Source: Streptomyces sp. NK15101
Lineage (GTDB): Bacteria > Actinomycetota > Actinomycetes > Streptomycetales > Streptomycetaceae
Direction: 5' to 3'
DNA length: 64,000 nucleotides
Assembly (NCBI RefSeq): GCF_020400725.1
Contig: NZ_JAINVG010000021.1
Span: forward strand, 32,883-96,882
The number at the start of each line of letters is the position of its first letter. Position 1 is the stretch's first letter. Under the pieces are notes generated by a model. The model did not search any database. It saw nothing but the letters and a program-made list of their open reading frames with translations, and had not been told where the DNA came from. The translations under genes and the position numbers were made by a program. Positions 1 to 9,005 of the stretch are shown here, one piece after another.

Positions 1-495
1 GCGGTAGCGCAGGCCCGTCGTGGACTCCCGCCAGCCGGTGTCCTCCGAGATCCGCCAGTCGGGACCGAGGGCCGGGGCGTAGGTGTCGCCGGCGACAGCG
101 GTGTCGACCTCCGTCACCGAGAGCGTCCTGGCACGGGGCAGGGTGGCACGGTAGATCTCGCCACCGCCCATCACCCAGGCGAGGACCTCGCCGTCCGTCT
201 GCGGCGATCCGGCGGCCAGGTCCAGCGCCGTGTCGACGGACCCGGCGCGCTCCGCGCCCTCGGCCGTCCACCGCGCGTCGCGGGTCACCACGATGTTGCG
301 GCGGCCGACCAGGGGGCGGAAGCGTGCGGGCAGCGAGTCCCAGGTCTTGCGGCCCATGATCACGGGGCGGCCGAGGGTGGTCGCCTTGAAGTGCGCCAGG
401 TCCTCGGGGAGGCGCCACGGGATCGTGTTGTCGGCGCCGATCACGCCGTCGGTGGTCTGTGCCCAGATGAGCCCGATGTTCGCACCCGTGCTCAT
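1..495 (-). CDS. folA: Dihydrofolate reductase (C-terminus beyond the left edge)
   Basis: NADPH-dependent reduction of dihydrofolate to tetrahydrofolate in the cytoplasm, restoring the cofactor oxidised by thymidylate synthase. The visible 165 residues run from ATG at 495 to the edge with no stop. The N-terminus has the DHFR pattern [13 protein letters not shown], then [12 protein letters not shown] with the catalytic acid at D32, then the NADPH-site stretch [10 protein letters not shown] and later WVMGGGEIY. The start codon overlaps the thyA stop as ATGA, the classic thyA-folA translational coupling. Family proteins are about 160-185 residues, so only a short tail is missing. Confidence 0.97.
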   Translation of the reverse strand, partial: MSTGANIGLIWAQTTDGVIGADNTIPWRLPEDLAHFKATTLGRPVIMGRKTWDSLPARFRPLVGRRNIVVTRDARWTAEGAERAGSVDTALDLAAGSPQTDGEVLAWVMGGGEIYRATLPRARTLSVTEVDTAVAGDTYAPALGPDWRISEDTGWRESTTGLRYR

Positions 496-1289
496 ACGGC
501 GACCGGAGCCTTGATCGCGGGGTGGTGCCGGTAGCCCACGACCTCCACGTCGGAGTAGGCGTAGTCGAACAGCGAGTCGGCCTTGTGCAGCTTCAGCTCG
601 GGGAACTCGTACGGGGTGCGGGTGAGCTGCTCGGTCACCTGCTCCACGTGGTTGTCGTAGATGTGGCAGTCGCCGCCGGTCCAGATGAAGTCGCCCGGTT
701 CGAGGCCGGTCTGCTGGGCCACCATGTGGGTGAGCAGGGCGTAGCTGGCGATGTTGAACGGGACGCCGAGGAACAGGTCCGCGCTGCGCTGGTACAGCTG
801 GCAGGAGAGCTTGCCGTCGGCGACGTAGAACTGGAAGAAGGCGTGGCACGGGGCGAGCGCCATCCGGTCCAGCTCGGCGACGTTCCAGGCGGACACGATC
901 ATCCGGCGGGAGTCCGGGTCGCGGCGGAGCGTGTCGAGGACCTGGCTGATCTGGTCGACGTGGCGGCCGTCCGGGGTGGGCCAGGAGCGCCACTGCACAC
1001 CGTAGACGGGGCCGAGTTCGCCCTTGTCGTCGGCCCACTCGTCCCAGATGGTGACGCCGTTCTCCCGCAGCCAGCCGACGTTGGAGTCGCCGCGGAGGAA
1101 CCACAGCAGCTCGTACACGATGGACTTGAGGTGCACCTTCTTGGTGGTGACCAGCGGGAAGCCCTGCGAGAGGTCGTAGCGGAGCTGGTGCCCGAACACG
1201 CTCCGGGTGCCCGTGCCCGTCCGGTCGGCCTTGGCCGTTCCCGAGGTGAGCACCATTTTCAACAAGTCTTCGTACTGGGTATCCGCCAC
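492..1289 (-). CDS. thyA: Thymidylate synthase
   Basis: Converts dUMP plus methylene-tetrahydrofolate to dTMP and dihydrofolate. I chose the GTG at 1289 ([10 protein letters not shown]), giving 265 residues, close to the E. coli enzyme; the frame stays open upstream to 1388 but that part does not resemble the family. Visible signatures are [11 protein letters not shown], the dimer/substrate segment around [11 protein letters not shown] with the nucleophile C148, and [11 protein letters not shown] near the C-terminus, ending in KAPVAV. First gene of a thyA-folA operon (ATGA overlap). Confidence 0.97.
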   Translation of the reverse strand: MADTQYEDLLKMVLTSGTAKADRTGTGTRSVFGHQLRYDLSQGFPLVTTKKVHLKSIVYELLWFLRGDSNVGWLRENGVTIWDEWADDKGELGPVYGVQWRSWPTPDGRHVDQISQVLDTLRRDPDSRRMIVSAWNVAELDRMALAPCHAFFQFYVADGKLSCQLYQRSADLFLGVPFNIASYALLTHMVAQQTGLEPGDFIWTGGDCHIYDNHVEQVTEQLTRTPYEFPELKLHKADSLFDYAYSDVEVVGYRHHPAIKAPVAV

Positions 1290-1492
1290 GGTCGCCGAGT
1301 CTACCGTCGGCGACGGCGCGCTCTCGACGGCGGGCGGGCGGGCCGCGCCCCCTGTCCGCTGGTCACGGCGGCCCGGGCCACACGGCACCGCGGGTCCGGC
1401 AAGCCGTTCTCCCGGGCTCCGCCGGACCTCGACGGCGCGTGGCGGCTCCCGCAGCGCGCGACAGACATCGGCGCAGGCCTTTCAATGGAGAC

Positions 1493-3067
1493 GTGAGCAC
1501 CGTTCGATGGCTTGCCGCGGCAGGACTGGCGGCGGCGCTTGTCGGCGCCGCGGCGCCCGGGCCCTCGCCGTCTCCCTCACCGCCTCCCTCGCCGCCTCCC
1601 GCCCAGCCCCCGCCCCAGCTCGACGACGCGGACGTGAAGCGCGCCGTCGACCGGCTCGACGGAGTCGTCCGGGACGCCATGAAGCGCACCGGAGCGCCGG
1701 GCGTGGCCGTCGCCGTGGTCCATGACGGCAAGGTGGTCCACCTGAAGGGGTACGGCGTGCGGAAGGCCGGCGAGAGCGCCGCCGTCGACGCCGACACCGT
1801 CTTCCAGCTCGCCTCCGTCTCGAAGCCGATCGCCTCGACCGTCGTCTCCGGAGCGGTGGGTACCGACGGCTGGGCCCGGCCGGTCGCCCCGCACGTGCCG
1901 GGCTTCGCCCTCAAGGATCCGTGGGTCACCTCCCACGTGACGGTCGCCGACCTCTTCTCGCACCGCAGCGGCCTCCCCGACCACGCCGGCGACCTGCTCG
2001 AGGACCTCGGCTACGACCGCTCGTACATCCTGTCCCACCTGCGCCACGAACCCCTCACTCCCTTCCGCGCCAGCTACGCCTACACCAACTTCGGGCTCAC
2101 GGCCGCCGCCCAGGCGGTCGCCGACGAGAAGGGCGTGCCGTGGGAGAAGCTCGCCGCCGACACGCTCTACAAGCCGGCAGGCATGAACTCCACCAGTTCG
2201 CGCTTCCAGGACTTCGCGAAGGCGTCCGACCGGGCCTGGGGCCACGTCAAGGTCGACGGCGCCTGGAAGGCGGAGTTCGTACGGAACCCGGACGCCCAGT
2301 CACCCGCCGGCGGGGTCAGTTCCAGCGCCCGTGACATGGCGACGTGGCTGAGGCTCCAGCTCGCGAACGGCAAGCTCGACGGCAAGCAGATCGTCGACGC
2401 CGACGCCCTGGAGCGCACCCACTGGCCCGAGTCGGTCCCGAACCCGCCGCACGCCCCGGCCGGCCGGACCGGTTTCTACGGGCTCGGCTGGAACGTGAGT
2501 TACGACGACGAGGGCCGGCTCAGGCTCTCGCACACGGGAGCGTTCGCGCAGGGCGCGCACACCAACGTGACGATGCTGCCCGGTGAGCGGCTCGGCATCG
2601 TCGTCCTGACCAACACCTCGCCGGTCGGCGTCGCCGACGCCGTCGCCCTGGACTTCTTCGACATCGCGCAGACCGGCAAGATCAGCCGCGACTGGATTCC
2701 GCTGGTGGACGCGCTGTACCAGCAGGAGGCGGACGCGGGCCGGTCGAAGACCGACTACGCCCACCCGCCGTCCGGCGCGGCGCCCGCGAAGGCCGCCGGC
2801 ACGTACGCGGGCACGTACGACAGTCCGTACTACGGGCGCGCGGAGGTCGTCGCCGGCACGGACGGCGCCCTGACGCTCCGTCTGGGCCCGAAGCCCCAGA
2901 CGTACCGGCTCACGCACTACGACGGCGACAGGTTCAGCTTCCCGACGGCCGGCGAGAACGCCGTGGGGCTCACCGGGGTCGCCTTCGCCCCGGACGGGAA
3001 GTCCTTCACCGTCGAGTACCTGAACGCCGAGGGGCTCGGCACGTTCACGCGCACCGGCGGCTCATGA
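1493..3067 (+). CDS. Secreted serine hydrolase, class C beta-lactamase/DD-peptidase fold
   Basis: Serine beta-lactamase-related protein (Pfam Beta-lactamase), 524 residues, presumed outside the membrane. An N-terminal hydrophobic segment (residues 5-21) is followed by a Pro/Ser-rich linker (about 22-42) typical of exported Streptomyces enzymes. The catalytic triad of motifs is intact: SVSK (S108 nucleophile, K111), YTN (197-199) and HTG (347-349). A C-terminal ~100-residue beta domain (DUF3471-like position) follows. The start is the GTG at 1493; the GGAG just before it is unusually close (2 nt), so the start is not certain. Substrate (peptidoglycan, beta-lactam or ester) cannot be told from sequence. 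It lies upstream of, but has no obvious link with, the marR gene at 3121. Confidence 0.85.
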   Translation: MSTVRWLAAAGLAAALVGAAAPGPSPSPSPPPSPPPAQPPPQLDDADVKRAVDRLDGVVRDAMKRTGAPGVAVAVVHDGKVVHLKGYGVRKAGESAAVDADTVFQLASVSKPIASTVVSGAVGTDGWARPVAPHVPGFALKDPWVTSHVTVADLFSHRSGLPDHAGDLLEDLGYDRSYILSHLRHEPLTPFRASYAYTNFGLTAAAQAVADEKGVPWEKLAADTLYKPAGMNSTSSRFQDFAKASDRAWGHVKVDGAWKAEFVRNPDAQSPAGGVSSSARDMATWLRLQLANGKLDGKQIVDADALERTHWPESVPNPPHAPAGRTGFYGLGWNVSYDDEGRLRLSHTGAFAQGAHTNVTMLPGERLGIVVLTNTSPVGVADAVALDFFDIAQTGKISRDWIPLVDALYQQEADAGRSKTDYAHPPSGAAPAKAAGTYAGTYDSPYYGRAEVVAGTDGALTLRLGPKPQTYRLTHYDGDRFSFPTAGENAVGLTGVAFAPDGKSFTVEYLNAEGLGTFTRTGGS

Positions 3068-3075
3068 AGCGGCAG

Positions 3076-3114
3076 ATAGGTATGTTGACATACCTATCCG
3101 CGCGTATCTAAAGT
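3076..3114 (+). promoter_or_regulatory. Promoter with palindromic operator for the MarR gene
   Basis: A perfect inverted repeat ATAGGTATG-TTGA-CATACCTAT occupies 3076-3097. It contains a consensus -35 box TTGACA (3085-3090). A -10-like TAAAGT lies at 3109-3114 with an 18-bp spacer. The GTG of the next gene is at 3121, six bases after the -10, as expected of a leaderless transcript. Binding of the encoded MarR to this site would block RNA polymerase, so autorepression is likely (inference). Confidence 0.75.
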
Positions 3115-3120
3115 GCGGGC

Positions 3121-3606
3121 GTGTCCGTGAACAACAGCGCCTCCGACGAGGACGTCCGCCGCGTGGCCTCCGCGCTGGTGGCGTGCCTCCCCGCGCTGGC
3201 CCGGGCCGTCGAGCGGCAGGTGGACCTGGACGACACGCACTCCAAGCCCGCCAAGCCGTCCGAGGCGCAGCTCGCGCTGCTGCGCCACGTCGAGGCGTAC
3301 GACGGGATCACCGTGCGCGAGGCCGCCGAGGCCCTGCTGATGAAGCCGAACAACGTCAGCGCGCTGGTCGGGCAGCTGACCGAGCGGGGACTGCTCGAAC
3401 GCCGGCAGGACCCGGCCGACAAGCGGGTCGCGCACCTGCACCTCACCGCGACCGCCCGGCGGGAGATCGCCGAGGTCGAGCACCTCATGGGCGGGCACGT
3501 GGCCCGCGCCCTGCGCGCGCTGAGCGACGCGGAGCGGGACGCCCTCGGCTCCGCCCTGGGCGCCCTCAACGCACTCAGCCGGCACCTCCACCGCGCCACG
3601 CGCTGA
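3121..3606 (+). CDS. MarR-family transcriptional regulator
   Basis: Winged-helix repressor of 161 residues. The central stretch LLRHVEAYDGITVREAAEALLMKPNNVSALVGQLTERGLLERRQDPADKR (cited in pieces: helix-turn-helix around residues 60-85, wing DPADKRVAHLHLT) is characteristic of MarR proteins. It starts with GTG at 3121, at the predicted transcription start, so translation is probably leaderless. It is followed after 230 bp by a DHA2 exporter on the same strand, the usual MarR target; ligand unknown. Confidence 0.9.
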   Translation: MSVNNSASDEDVRRVASALVACLPALARAVERQVDLDDTHSKPAKPSEAQLALLRHVEAYDGITVREAAEALLMKPNNVSALVGQLTERGLLERRQDPADKRVAHLHLTATARREIAEVEHLMGGHVARALRALSDAERDALGSALGALNALSRHLHRATR

Positions 3607-3639
3607 GCTGCGGCGCCGGGCCGGATGCCGGCGCCTCGC

Positions 3640-3734
3640 GCCCTGAGCACACTCAGGGCCGGTTCCGAATGTCCTGAAGCACGCTCCGGGCCGGTCCCGC
3701 GTGCCCTGGGCACACCGCCGGGCCCGGCGCTGCC
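3640..3734. repeat. Three degenerate ~32-nt tandem repeats
   Basis: Units begin at about 3640, 3671 and 3703, each following the pattern GCCCTGAGCACACTC-GGGCCGGT with substitutions (second copy GTCCTGAAGCACGCTC, third GCCCTGGGCACACCGC). They fill most of the gap between the marR gene and the exporter. The period and G/C pattern resemble the units at 38961-39089. Function unknown. Confidence 0.5.
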
Positions 3735-3836
3735 GTCCTGACGTGCGTGCGCCGGTGCTCCCCTTCCCCCTTCACCGCGGCGGGCCCGTCCCGTTGCGGT
3801 CCCCTTTCCCTGCCACACGTAAGGACAGGCACTTTC

Positions 3837-5438
3837 ATGCCCTCCGCCACCCCTGCCACCTCCACCGCCCCGCCCGCCCACGCCGGGCCCGCCGTCGAGC
3901 GGACCGGCGGCCGCCGCGCCGACCCGTGGCTCGTTCTCGTCGCCGTGGCGTTCGGGCTCTTCATGGTCGGGCTGGACGGCTCGGTCGTCGCCATCGCCAA
4001 CCCGGAGATCGGCCGTGACCTGGGCGCCTCCACGGCCGAGCTGCAGTGGGTCACCAACTCCTACCTCCTGGCGCTCGCGGCCGCCCTGATCCTCGGCGGC
4101 AAGCTGGGTGACCGCTTCGGCCGCCGCACCTTCTACCTGATCGGCGTCGCCGGGTTCACCCTCGCCTCCGTCGCCATCGGCCTGGCCGGATCCGTCGAGG
4201 GCGTCATCGCCTTCCGTGCCGTCCAGGGCTTCTTCGGCGCCCTGCTCATGCCGAACACCCTCGCCCTGCTCCGCGCCGTCTTCCCGCCGAGGAAGTTCGG
4301 CATGGCGGTCGGCATCTGGGCCATGGTCTCCTCGGTCTCCACCGCCCTGGGGCCGATCGTCGGCGGCCTGCTCGTCGAGCACGTCGGCTGGGAGTCCGTC
4401 TTCTACGTCAACGCCCCGATCGGCGTGATCGCGCTGGCGTTCAGCGCGGCCGTCCTGCCGCAGAGCCGCAACTCCGCCGCCGCGCGGGAGAAGTTCGACC
4501 TCACCGGTGTCGTCCTCCTCGCCCTGGGCCTCCTGGCCGTCGTGTTCGGCGTCGTCAAGGGCGAGACGTGGGGCTGGACTTCGGCCGGCACGGTGGGCGC
4601 GGTCGTCGCCGGCGTGGCGGTCCTGCTGTTCTTCGGCCGGTACGAGACGCGGGTCGCCTCGCCGCTGCTGCCGATGCGGCTGTTCCGCAACCGTGCGCTG
4701 ACCATCGGCACGGGCATCACCGCTCTCAACTTCTTCGTGCTGCTCGGCGTGATCTTCTTCGTGATGATCTACCTGCAGAACGTCCGCGGCCTCTCCCCCG
4801 TGCAGGCGGGCGTGCGCACGCTGCCGCTGAGCCTGGCCTCCGTCATCGCGTCCCCGCTGGGCGCCGCGCTCACCGAGCGCTTCGGCCCCCGGCTGACGAT
4901 GCCGCTCGGCATGGGCCTGCAGGCCGTCGCCTGCTTCGTGATGCTCGGCTGGAGCCCGGACTCCTCCTACGCGGTGCTGTGGCCGCCGTTCGTGGCGCTC
5001 GGCCTCGGCGTCGGCACGGTGATGGCGTCCTCCTCCGACGCCATCGTGGGCAACGCCCCCGTCGAGGACGGCGGCGTGGCCGGCGGCCTCCAGGCCACCG
5101 CCCTGCAGATCGGCGGCGCGCTGGGCACCTCCGTCCTCGTCTCCCTGATCAGTGGCCGCGTCGGCACCACGCTCACCGGCGAGCTCGCCTCCGCCGGGGT
5201 CCCCGCGCCTGTCGTCGCCGGTCTGTACGAGGCGAAGGACGCCGTCGCCATGGGCGTCGCGCCCGTCACGGCCGACATGCCCGCGACGCTCAGGAGTGCC
5301 GTCACCGAAGGCGGTCACCAGGCGTTCATGAACGGCGTGCACACCTCGGTGCTCGTCGCGGGGACCCTGTGCGTCCTCGGCGCCCTGGTGGCCGCCGCCG
5401 GCGTACGCCGACGCGCTCCCGAAGCCACCGGCCGGTAG
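3837..5438 (+). CDS. DHA2-type MFS drug exporter (14 transmembrane helices)
   Basis: Proton-driven efflux protein of the EmrB/QacA group, 533 residues. The ATG at 3837 follows AAGGACAGG. Family marks: LDGSVVAIANPEIGRDLG (TM1 motif D1-like), GGKLGDRFGRRTFYLIG (motif A between TM2 and TM3), and GIWAMVSSVSTALGPIVGGLLV (motif C, antiporter signature) followed by many hydrophobic stretches up to the C-terminus. The preceding MarR regulator suggests substrate-inducible expression. Substrate not predictable. Confidence 0.92.
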   Translation: MPSATPATSTAPPAHAGPAVERTGGRRADPWLVLVAVAFGLFMVGLDGSVVAIANPEIGRDLGASTAELQWVTNSYLLALAAALILGGKLGDRFGRRTFYLIGVAGFTLASVAIGLAGSVEGVIAFRAVQGFFGALLMPNTLALLRAVFPPRKFGMAVGIWAMVSSVSTALGPIVGGLLVEHVGWESVFYVNAPIGVIALAFSAAVLPQSRNSAAAREKFDLTGVVLLALGLLAVVFGVVKGETWGWTSAGTVGAVVAGVAVLLFFGRYETRVASPLLPMRLFRNRALTIGTGITALNFFVLLGVIFFVMIYLQNVRGLSPVQAGVRTLPLSLASVIASPLGAALTERFGPRLTMPLGMGLQAVACFVMLGWSPDSSYAVLWPPFVALGLGVGTVMASSSDAIVGNAPVEDGGVAGGLQATALQIGGALGTSVLVSLISGRVGTTLTGELASAGVPAPVVAGLYEAKDAVAMGVAPVTADMPATLRSAVTEGGHQAFMNGVHTSVLVAGTLCVLGALVAAAGVRRRAPEATGR

Positions 5439-5470
5439 GCGAGGTCGGCCGGGCCGGAAGGGCGGCCGGG

Positions 5471-7117
5471 TCAGCCCTGACCGGCCGCCCCCTCGGCCCC
5501 CACCGGCACACCCTCCGCCCCCTCCGTCCAGGGCCAACGAGCGGCACGGCCCGCCTCGATGAGGCCGACCATCCGGAAGGCGGCGTCCGTGAGGCCGCCG
5601 AAGGTGTGCCGGTGGGGGCCCGTGGGGCCGTGGGCGGGCCGGTATCCCGCCAGGTTCCAGGTGTAGACCGGGATGTCGGCCGGGACCGGTTCGGTCGGTC
5701 CGACGGGTTCGTAGGGGGCGACCTGCTCGTCGGTGACGATCAGGACCCGGTCGTGGTCCCGGTAGTGCTTGCGCACCGCCTTCGCGGTGTAGGTGCCTCC
5801 CATGCTCCGGAAGCGCTTCAGCACGTCGAGCACCGGCTCGCCCGGGGCGAACGGCACCTCCGCGCTGCCCCAGCCGAACTCCACCAGATCCGCCTGCTCG
5901 GCCCGCATGGCCAGCGCGGTGCCGAAGACGGCCGCCGCGTCGGCCCGGGTCAGCTCGGACCGCTCGGAGACGGTGTCCCAGAACATGGAGTCGGACCGGT
6001 CCACCAGGATCAGGGTCCGGCCGGGCAGGGCGGGCACACGGGCCAGGGAATGGCCGAGGGCCCGTTCCAGCGGGGCCGCCCAGCGCGGCGAGGGCGCCTG
6101 CCGGTGGGCGGCCAGGTAGCGGAAGGGGAACTGCCGCGACCGGACCACCTCCGAGGCGTCCGAGAGCCGTTCGGCGACCCGGGCCGCGACCTCGTCCGAG
6201 ACCCCCGCCTCGTCGAAGTTCCGCAGGTTCCGCAGGAGCGCCATCGGGCCCATCGTGGGGATCACGGCCTCCCACACGGCGGCGTCCATCGGGCCGTGGA
6301 GCCAGCCCGCCAGGGCCTCCCACGTCATGCCGGCCGCGGCCAGCCGCGCGGGGCCGTCCGGTCCGGTCACCACGGCCCTCCGCTCGTCCACCGCCGTCTC
6401 CGCCAGCGCCCGACGCGCCGTCAGCAGGGGGTCGGAGGCCGGCGGGACCGCCCGCTCCGGGTGGTGACGGCGGTCCAGGGCGTACCGGAACAGCGCGCCC
6501 TGCCACGGCTTGGCCGGATCCGGGGAGGCGTGCACCAGGTTGAGCACGTCGCCGAAGCGGAAGTCCTCGGTCGCGGTGTCGTACTTGAGCAGGGACCGGG
6601 ACGTGTAGAGGCGGCGCACACCGTCGGCGACGCCCCGCTTCACGGGTTGCGGCACGTTCCGCCCGTACGCCGAGATCCAGTGGGCGAGCAGCTCGCCGGG
6701 CTCGTCGGCGCGCTGGAGCACCGAGTCGATCACGGACCGGTTGGAGGGGCCTCCGGACGCCCCTGCCTCCAGCCGGGCCCGCACGTACGCGGCGGCGCCC
6801 ACCAGGGAAGCCGTGCGCATGTTGCCCTCGCCGCGCAGCCAGCGCAGCAGACCGGCCGTCCACTCGGGGTCCTCGACGGCGAGTTCGCCGACGAGACGGG
6901 TGTACCGGTCGTCCCGCTCGACGCCGGTCTCGTAGAAGGTGCGCTGGGAGACGAGGTTGCCGACCGCGAGGAGGAAGAGCTCGTCGCGGGGCTCCCGGAC
7001 GAAGGCCGGGCCGCCCGCGTGGGTGCGGAACTCCGGCCCGGCGGAACCGCGGTGGAGCCGTGGTGGTGACGGGGGCATGGCGCGGGCGGCCGCCGAGACG
7101 TGCGGGGCCACGAGCAT
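5471..7117 (-). CDS. TROVE-domain (Ro60-like) RNA-binding protein
   Basis: Bacterial orthologue of the Ro autoantigen, a ring-shaped protein that binds Y RNAs and misfolded or decaying RNA. In other bacteria it works with exoribonucleases or the Rtc repair system. The alpha-helical TROVE part spans about residues 30-360 (ELFLLAVGNLVSQRTFYETG, GEGNMRTASLVGAA, YGRNVPQPVKRGVADGVRRLY, KYDTATEDFRFGDVL). A C-terminal von Willebrand A domain follows, with a MIDAS site DRSDS (D373, S375, S377). The usual glycine between the two serines is aspartate here, which is unusual. 548 residues from ATG 7117; no strong ribosome site is seen and the ATG at codon 14 is an alternative. No rtc genes are nearby. 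Confidence 0.92.
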   Translation of the reverse strand: MLVAPHVSAAARAMPPSPPRLHRGSAGPEFRTHAGGPAFVREPRDELFLLAVGNLVSQRTFYETGVERDDRYTRLVGELAVEDPEWTAGLLRWLRGEGNMRTASLVGAAAYVRARLEAGASGGPSNRSVIDSVLQRADEPGELLAHWISAYGRNVPQPVKRGVADGVRRLYTSRSLLKYDTATEDFRFGDVLNLVHASPDPAKPWQGALFRYALDRRHHPERAVPPASDPLLTARRALAETAVDERRAVVTGPDGPARLAAAGMTWEALAGWLHGPMDAAVWEAVIPTMGPMALLRNLRNFDEAGVSDEVAARVAERLSDASEVVRSRQFPFRYLAAHRQAPSPRWAAPLERALGHSLARVPALPGRTLILVDRSDSMFWDTVSERSELTRADAAAVFGTALAMRAEQADLVEFGWGSAEVPFAPGEPVLDVLKRFRSMGGTYTAKAVRKHYRDHDRVLIVTDEQVAPYEPVGPTEPVPADIPVYTWNLAGYRPAHGPTGPHRHTFGGLTDAAFRMVGLIEAGRAARWPWTEGAEGVPVGAEGAAGQG

Positions 7118-7351
7118 CTCGGACCAGACCTTGGAGACGCGCGGGGTGTGACGGGGCAGTGAACCCTCCCGGATTCAAAGGGTCGGACGGCCCCGGCCAT
7201 GACGTCCGGCGGGGGCGAAGGCGCCCGCGCCCACCGAGATCCAGAAGGGCGGCGGCATCACTTGGATTCGAAGGAAGTAGCCGCAGCCGAGCGCATCGGA
7301 GGCGCGGTCGCGGGGCCAACGTACAGCGCGCGTCGGCCCGCGCACCAGCGA
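7118..7351. other. Intergenic gap upstream of the Ro-like gene; possible small RNA
   Basis: 234 bp between the permease stop and the TROVE start. On the minus strand it holds two tRNA-T-arm-like motifs, TTCGAATCC (around 7264-7272) and TTTGAATCC (around 7171-7179), about 93 nt apart. The second sits inside a possible stem (GACCC with GGGTT). Bacterial Y RNAs are usually encoded beside Ro genes and carry a tRNA-like part, so this is the place to look. No clear promoter or full fold was recognised. Confidence 0.25.
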
Positions 7352-8887
7352 TTATCCCCGCGGCGTCGATCGCCGCGCCCCGCTCCCCGGCAGGCGGCGC
7401 AGGGCGAGGGCCAGGAGGATCGCCGCGTACCCGCTCAGCACGCCGACCCCGGCCCACCAGGGAAGGGGGAAGTAGCCGGTGGAGGGCGCGTAGTGGGCGA
7501 CCACCTGCGGATACGCGACGAGGGTCTGCTGCGTGGCGAAGCCGGCGGCCGGGGTGACGCGCAGCAGCCACTGTGACGGGCCGTCGGCGAGCAGCGGGAA
7601 GGAGGTCACCACGTACGGGAGCGCGATCGTCAGGACGGCGGCGGGGATCGCGGCCCGGGCGCGTCGCAGCAGGGCCCCGACGGCGAGGGCGAGGACGGCG
7701 GCGAGGGCGAGCGCGGCGGCCGTGCCGACGACGACGCGGGCTCCGGTGAGGGCGGACGTCCCGATGACGGGGATGCCGTTCCCCTTCAGGACCGCCACGC
7801 CGGCGGGCATCACGACGCCCAGGGCGAGGAGGCCGGTGACGAACGTGACGGCCGCGACGACCGTCGCCTTCGCCGCCAGTTCCACACGGGTGACGGGTGC
7901 GCCCCCCGTGGCCTCGCGGCGGTACGCGGTGGTGGCGAGCCGGACCGCGACCACGAGCACGACGAGCAGCGCGAGGGCCAGGCCGCCGAGGGTGCGCTCG
8001 GCCGGCCGGGCGCCGTCCTCGGCGCCCGACGGCCCGATGTCGCCGGAGCCGGTGACGGTGATCGTGCCGTCCTTCTCCACCGCGCCGGCCGCCTGGCGGG
8101 ATTTCTCCCAGTCGGTCCGGTTCGCCTCCCCGACGGTGTCGCTCCGCCAGCCCCCGGCCGTGTCCGTGCCCTTGAGGCCGACGTGGTCGAAGACGCCGCC
8201 GGCCTGGGTCCAGCGCACCTGTTCCGTGGTTCCGCCGAGGCCGACGGGCCGTAGGGTGAGGTCGCCGGGAGAAGTGGCGAACAGGCCGATCCGCACGGTC
8301 GCGGGGAGCCCCGGCAGCCGTGCCGTGCCGACCTTCGTCCACCGCTCGCCGTCGGCGGACTCGTGGCCGGTGACGGTGTCGCCCGAGCGGGTCAGCCGCA
8401 GCCAGCGGGGGGAGCCGGCCGGAACCCCGCCGGCGCTGCCCGCGATGTCGTGGCGGTAGTCGTACTGCATGCGCACGCCGTGGCCGCCGGTGACCATCAG
8501 CGCCGCGTACGAGGATCCCTGGCGGACACCGTCCTTGACGATGATTCCGGCCTTCGCCCAGGGCACGAGGCCCGGGACGATCCGGTCGTGGTGGGGCGGC
8601 GGGTACGTGATCGTGCCCGTCATGGAGGTCAGCCGGACCGTGATGCCGCCGTTCCGGCCGAGGCCCTGGTGCATGAAGGAGAACTGGTCGTGGACGAGGG
8701 AGCCGTCCGGCCCGGTCGGAGCGGCGGGGCACGGGCCGTCGCAGGACGCGTGGTTGCCGGAGGCGTAGAGCAGACCGAGGGCGATGACGGCCAGGGCGGC
8801 GGTCGCCATGGCGATCAGTCGGCCCGGCCGGCGGAAGCCGGTCCACTCCCGGCGGACGGCGTGGAGGACGTCGTTGGTCGAAGACAT
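7352..8887 (-). CDS. ABC-type membrane permease with extracytoplasmic domain
   Basis: About 511 residues from ATG 8887 (a GTG two codons upstream is possible). One N-terminal helix (LIAMATAALAVIALGLLYASG) is followed by a ~260-residue soluble part that reads like a beta-sandwich lectin fold (SPRWLRLTRSGDTVTGHESADGERW resembles DUF1349/laminin-like glucan-binding repeats). Then come six or so hydrophobic segments from about residue 300 to the end, as in ABC-2 export permeases. No ATP-binding subunit lies on either side, which is odd for this family. It is divergent from the kinase gene at 9006. Confidence 0.6.
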   Translation of the reverse strand: MSSTNDVLHAVRREWTGFRRPGRLIAMATAALAVIALGLLYASGNHASCDGPCPAAPTGPDGSLVHDQFSFMHQGLGRNGGITVRLTSMTGTITYPPPHHDRIVPGLVPWAKAGIIVKDGVRQGSSYAALMVTGGHGVRMQYDYRHDIAGSAGGVPAGSPRWLRLTRSGDTVTGHESADGERWTKVGTARLPGLPATVRIGLFATSPGDLTLRPVGLGGTTEQVRWTQAGGVFDHVGLKGTDTAGGWRSDTVGEANRTDWEKSRQAAGAVEKDGTITVTGSGDIGPSGAEDGARPAERTLGGLALALLVVLVVAVRLATTAYRREATGGAPVTRVELAAKATVVAAVTFVTGLLALGVVMPAGVAVLKGNGIPVIGTSALTGARVVVGTAAALALAAVLALAVGALLRRARAAIPAAVLTIALPYVVTSFPLLADGPSQWLLRVTPAAGFATQQTLVAYPQVVAHYAPSTGYFPLPWWAGVGVLSGYAAILLALALRRLPGSGARRSTPRG

Positions 8888-9005
8888 GACCACGGTTCTA
8901 CGGACGCCGGCGTGACGTGGTCCGAACGGCGCCTGTCACCCCGCTGTTAGGTGCGGCGGGGGATGCTGGGTCCGGCCGGACACGGGCGGGAAGAGGAGCA
9001 GGGAC

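Noticed and set aside
7118..7140. GGTCTGGTCCGAG on the minus strand, like the 5' end of vertebrate Y RNAs
   Set aside because: It lies directly against the TROVE start and bacterial Y RNAs do not keep this sequence; likely chance.
7260..7275. tRNA gene suggested by GGATTCGAA
   Set aside because: No acceptor, D- or anticodon-arm pairing could be built around it.
3108..8846. A minus-strand open frame of about 1,900 codons
   Set aside because: It runs antisense or out of frame to several convincing genes (marR, exporter, TROVE, permease), is Arg/Gly-rich and has no domain likeness. It is a high-G+C shadow.
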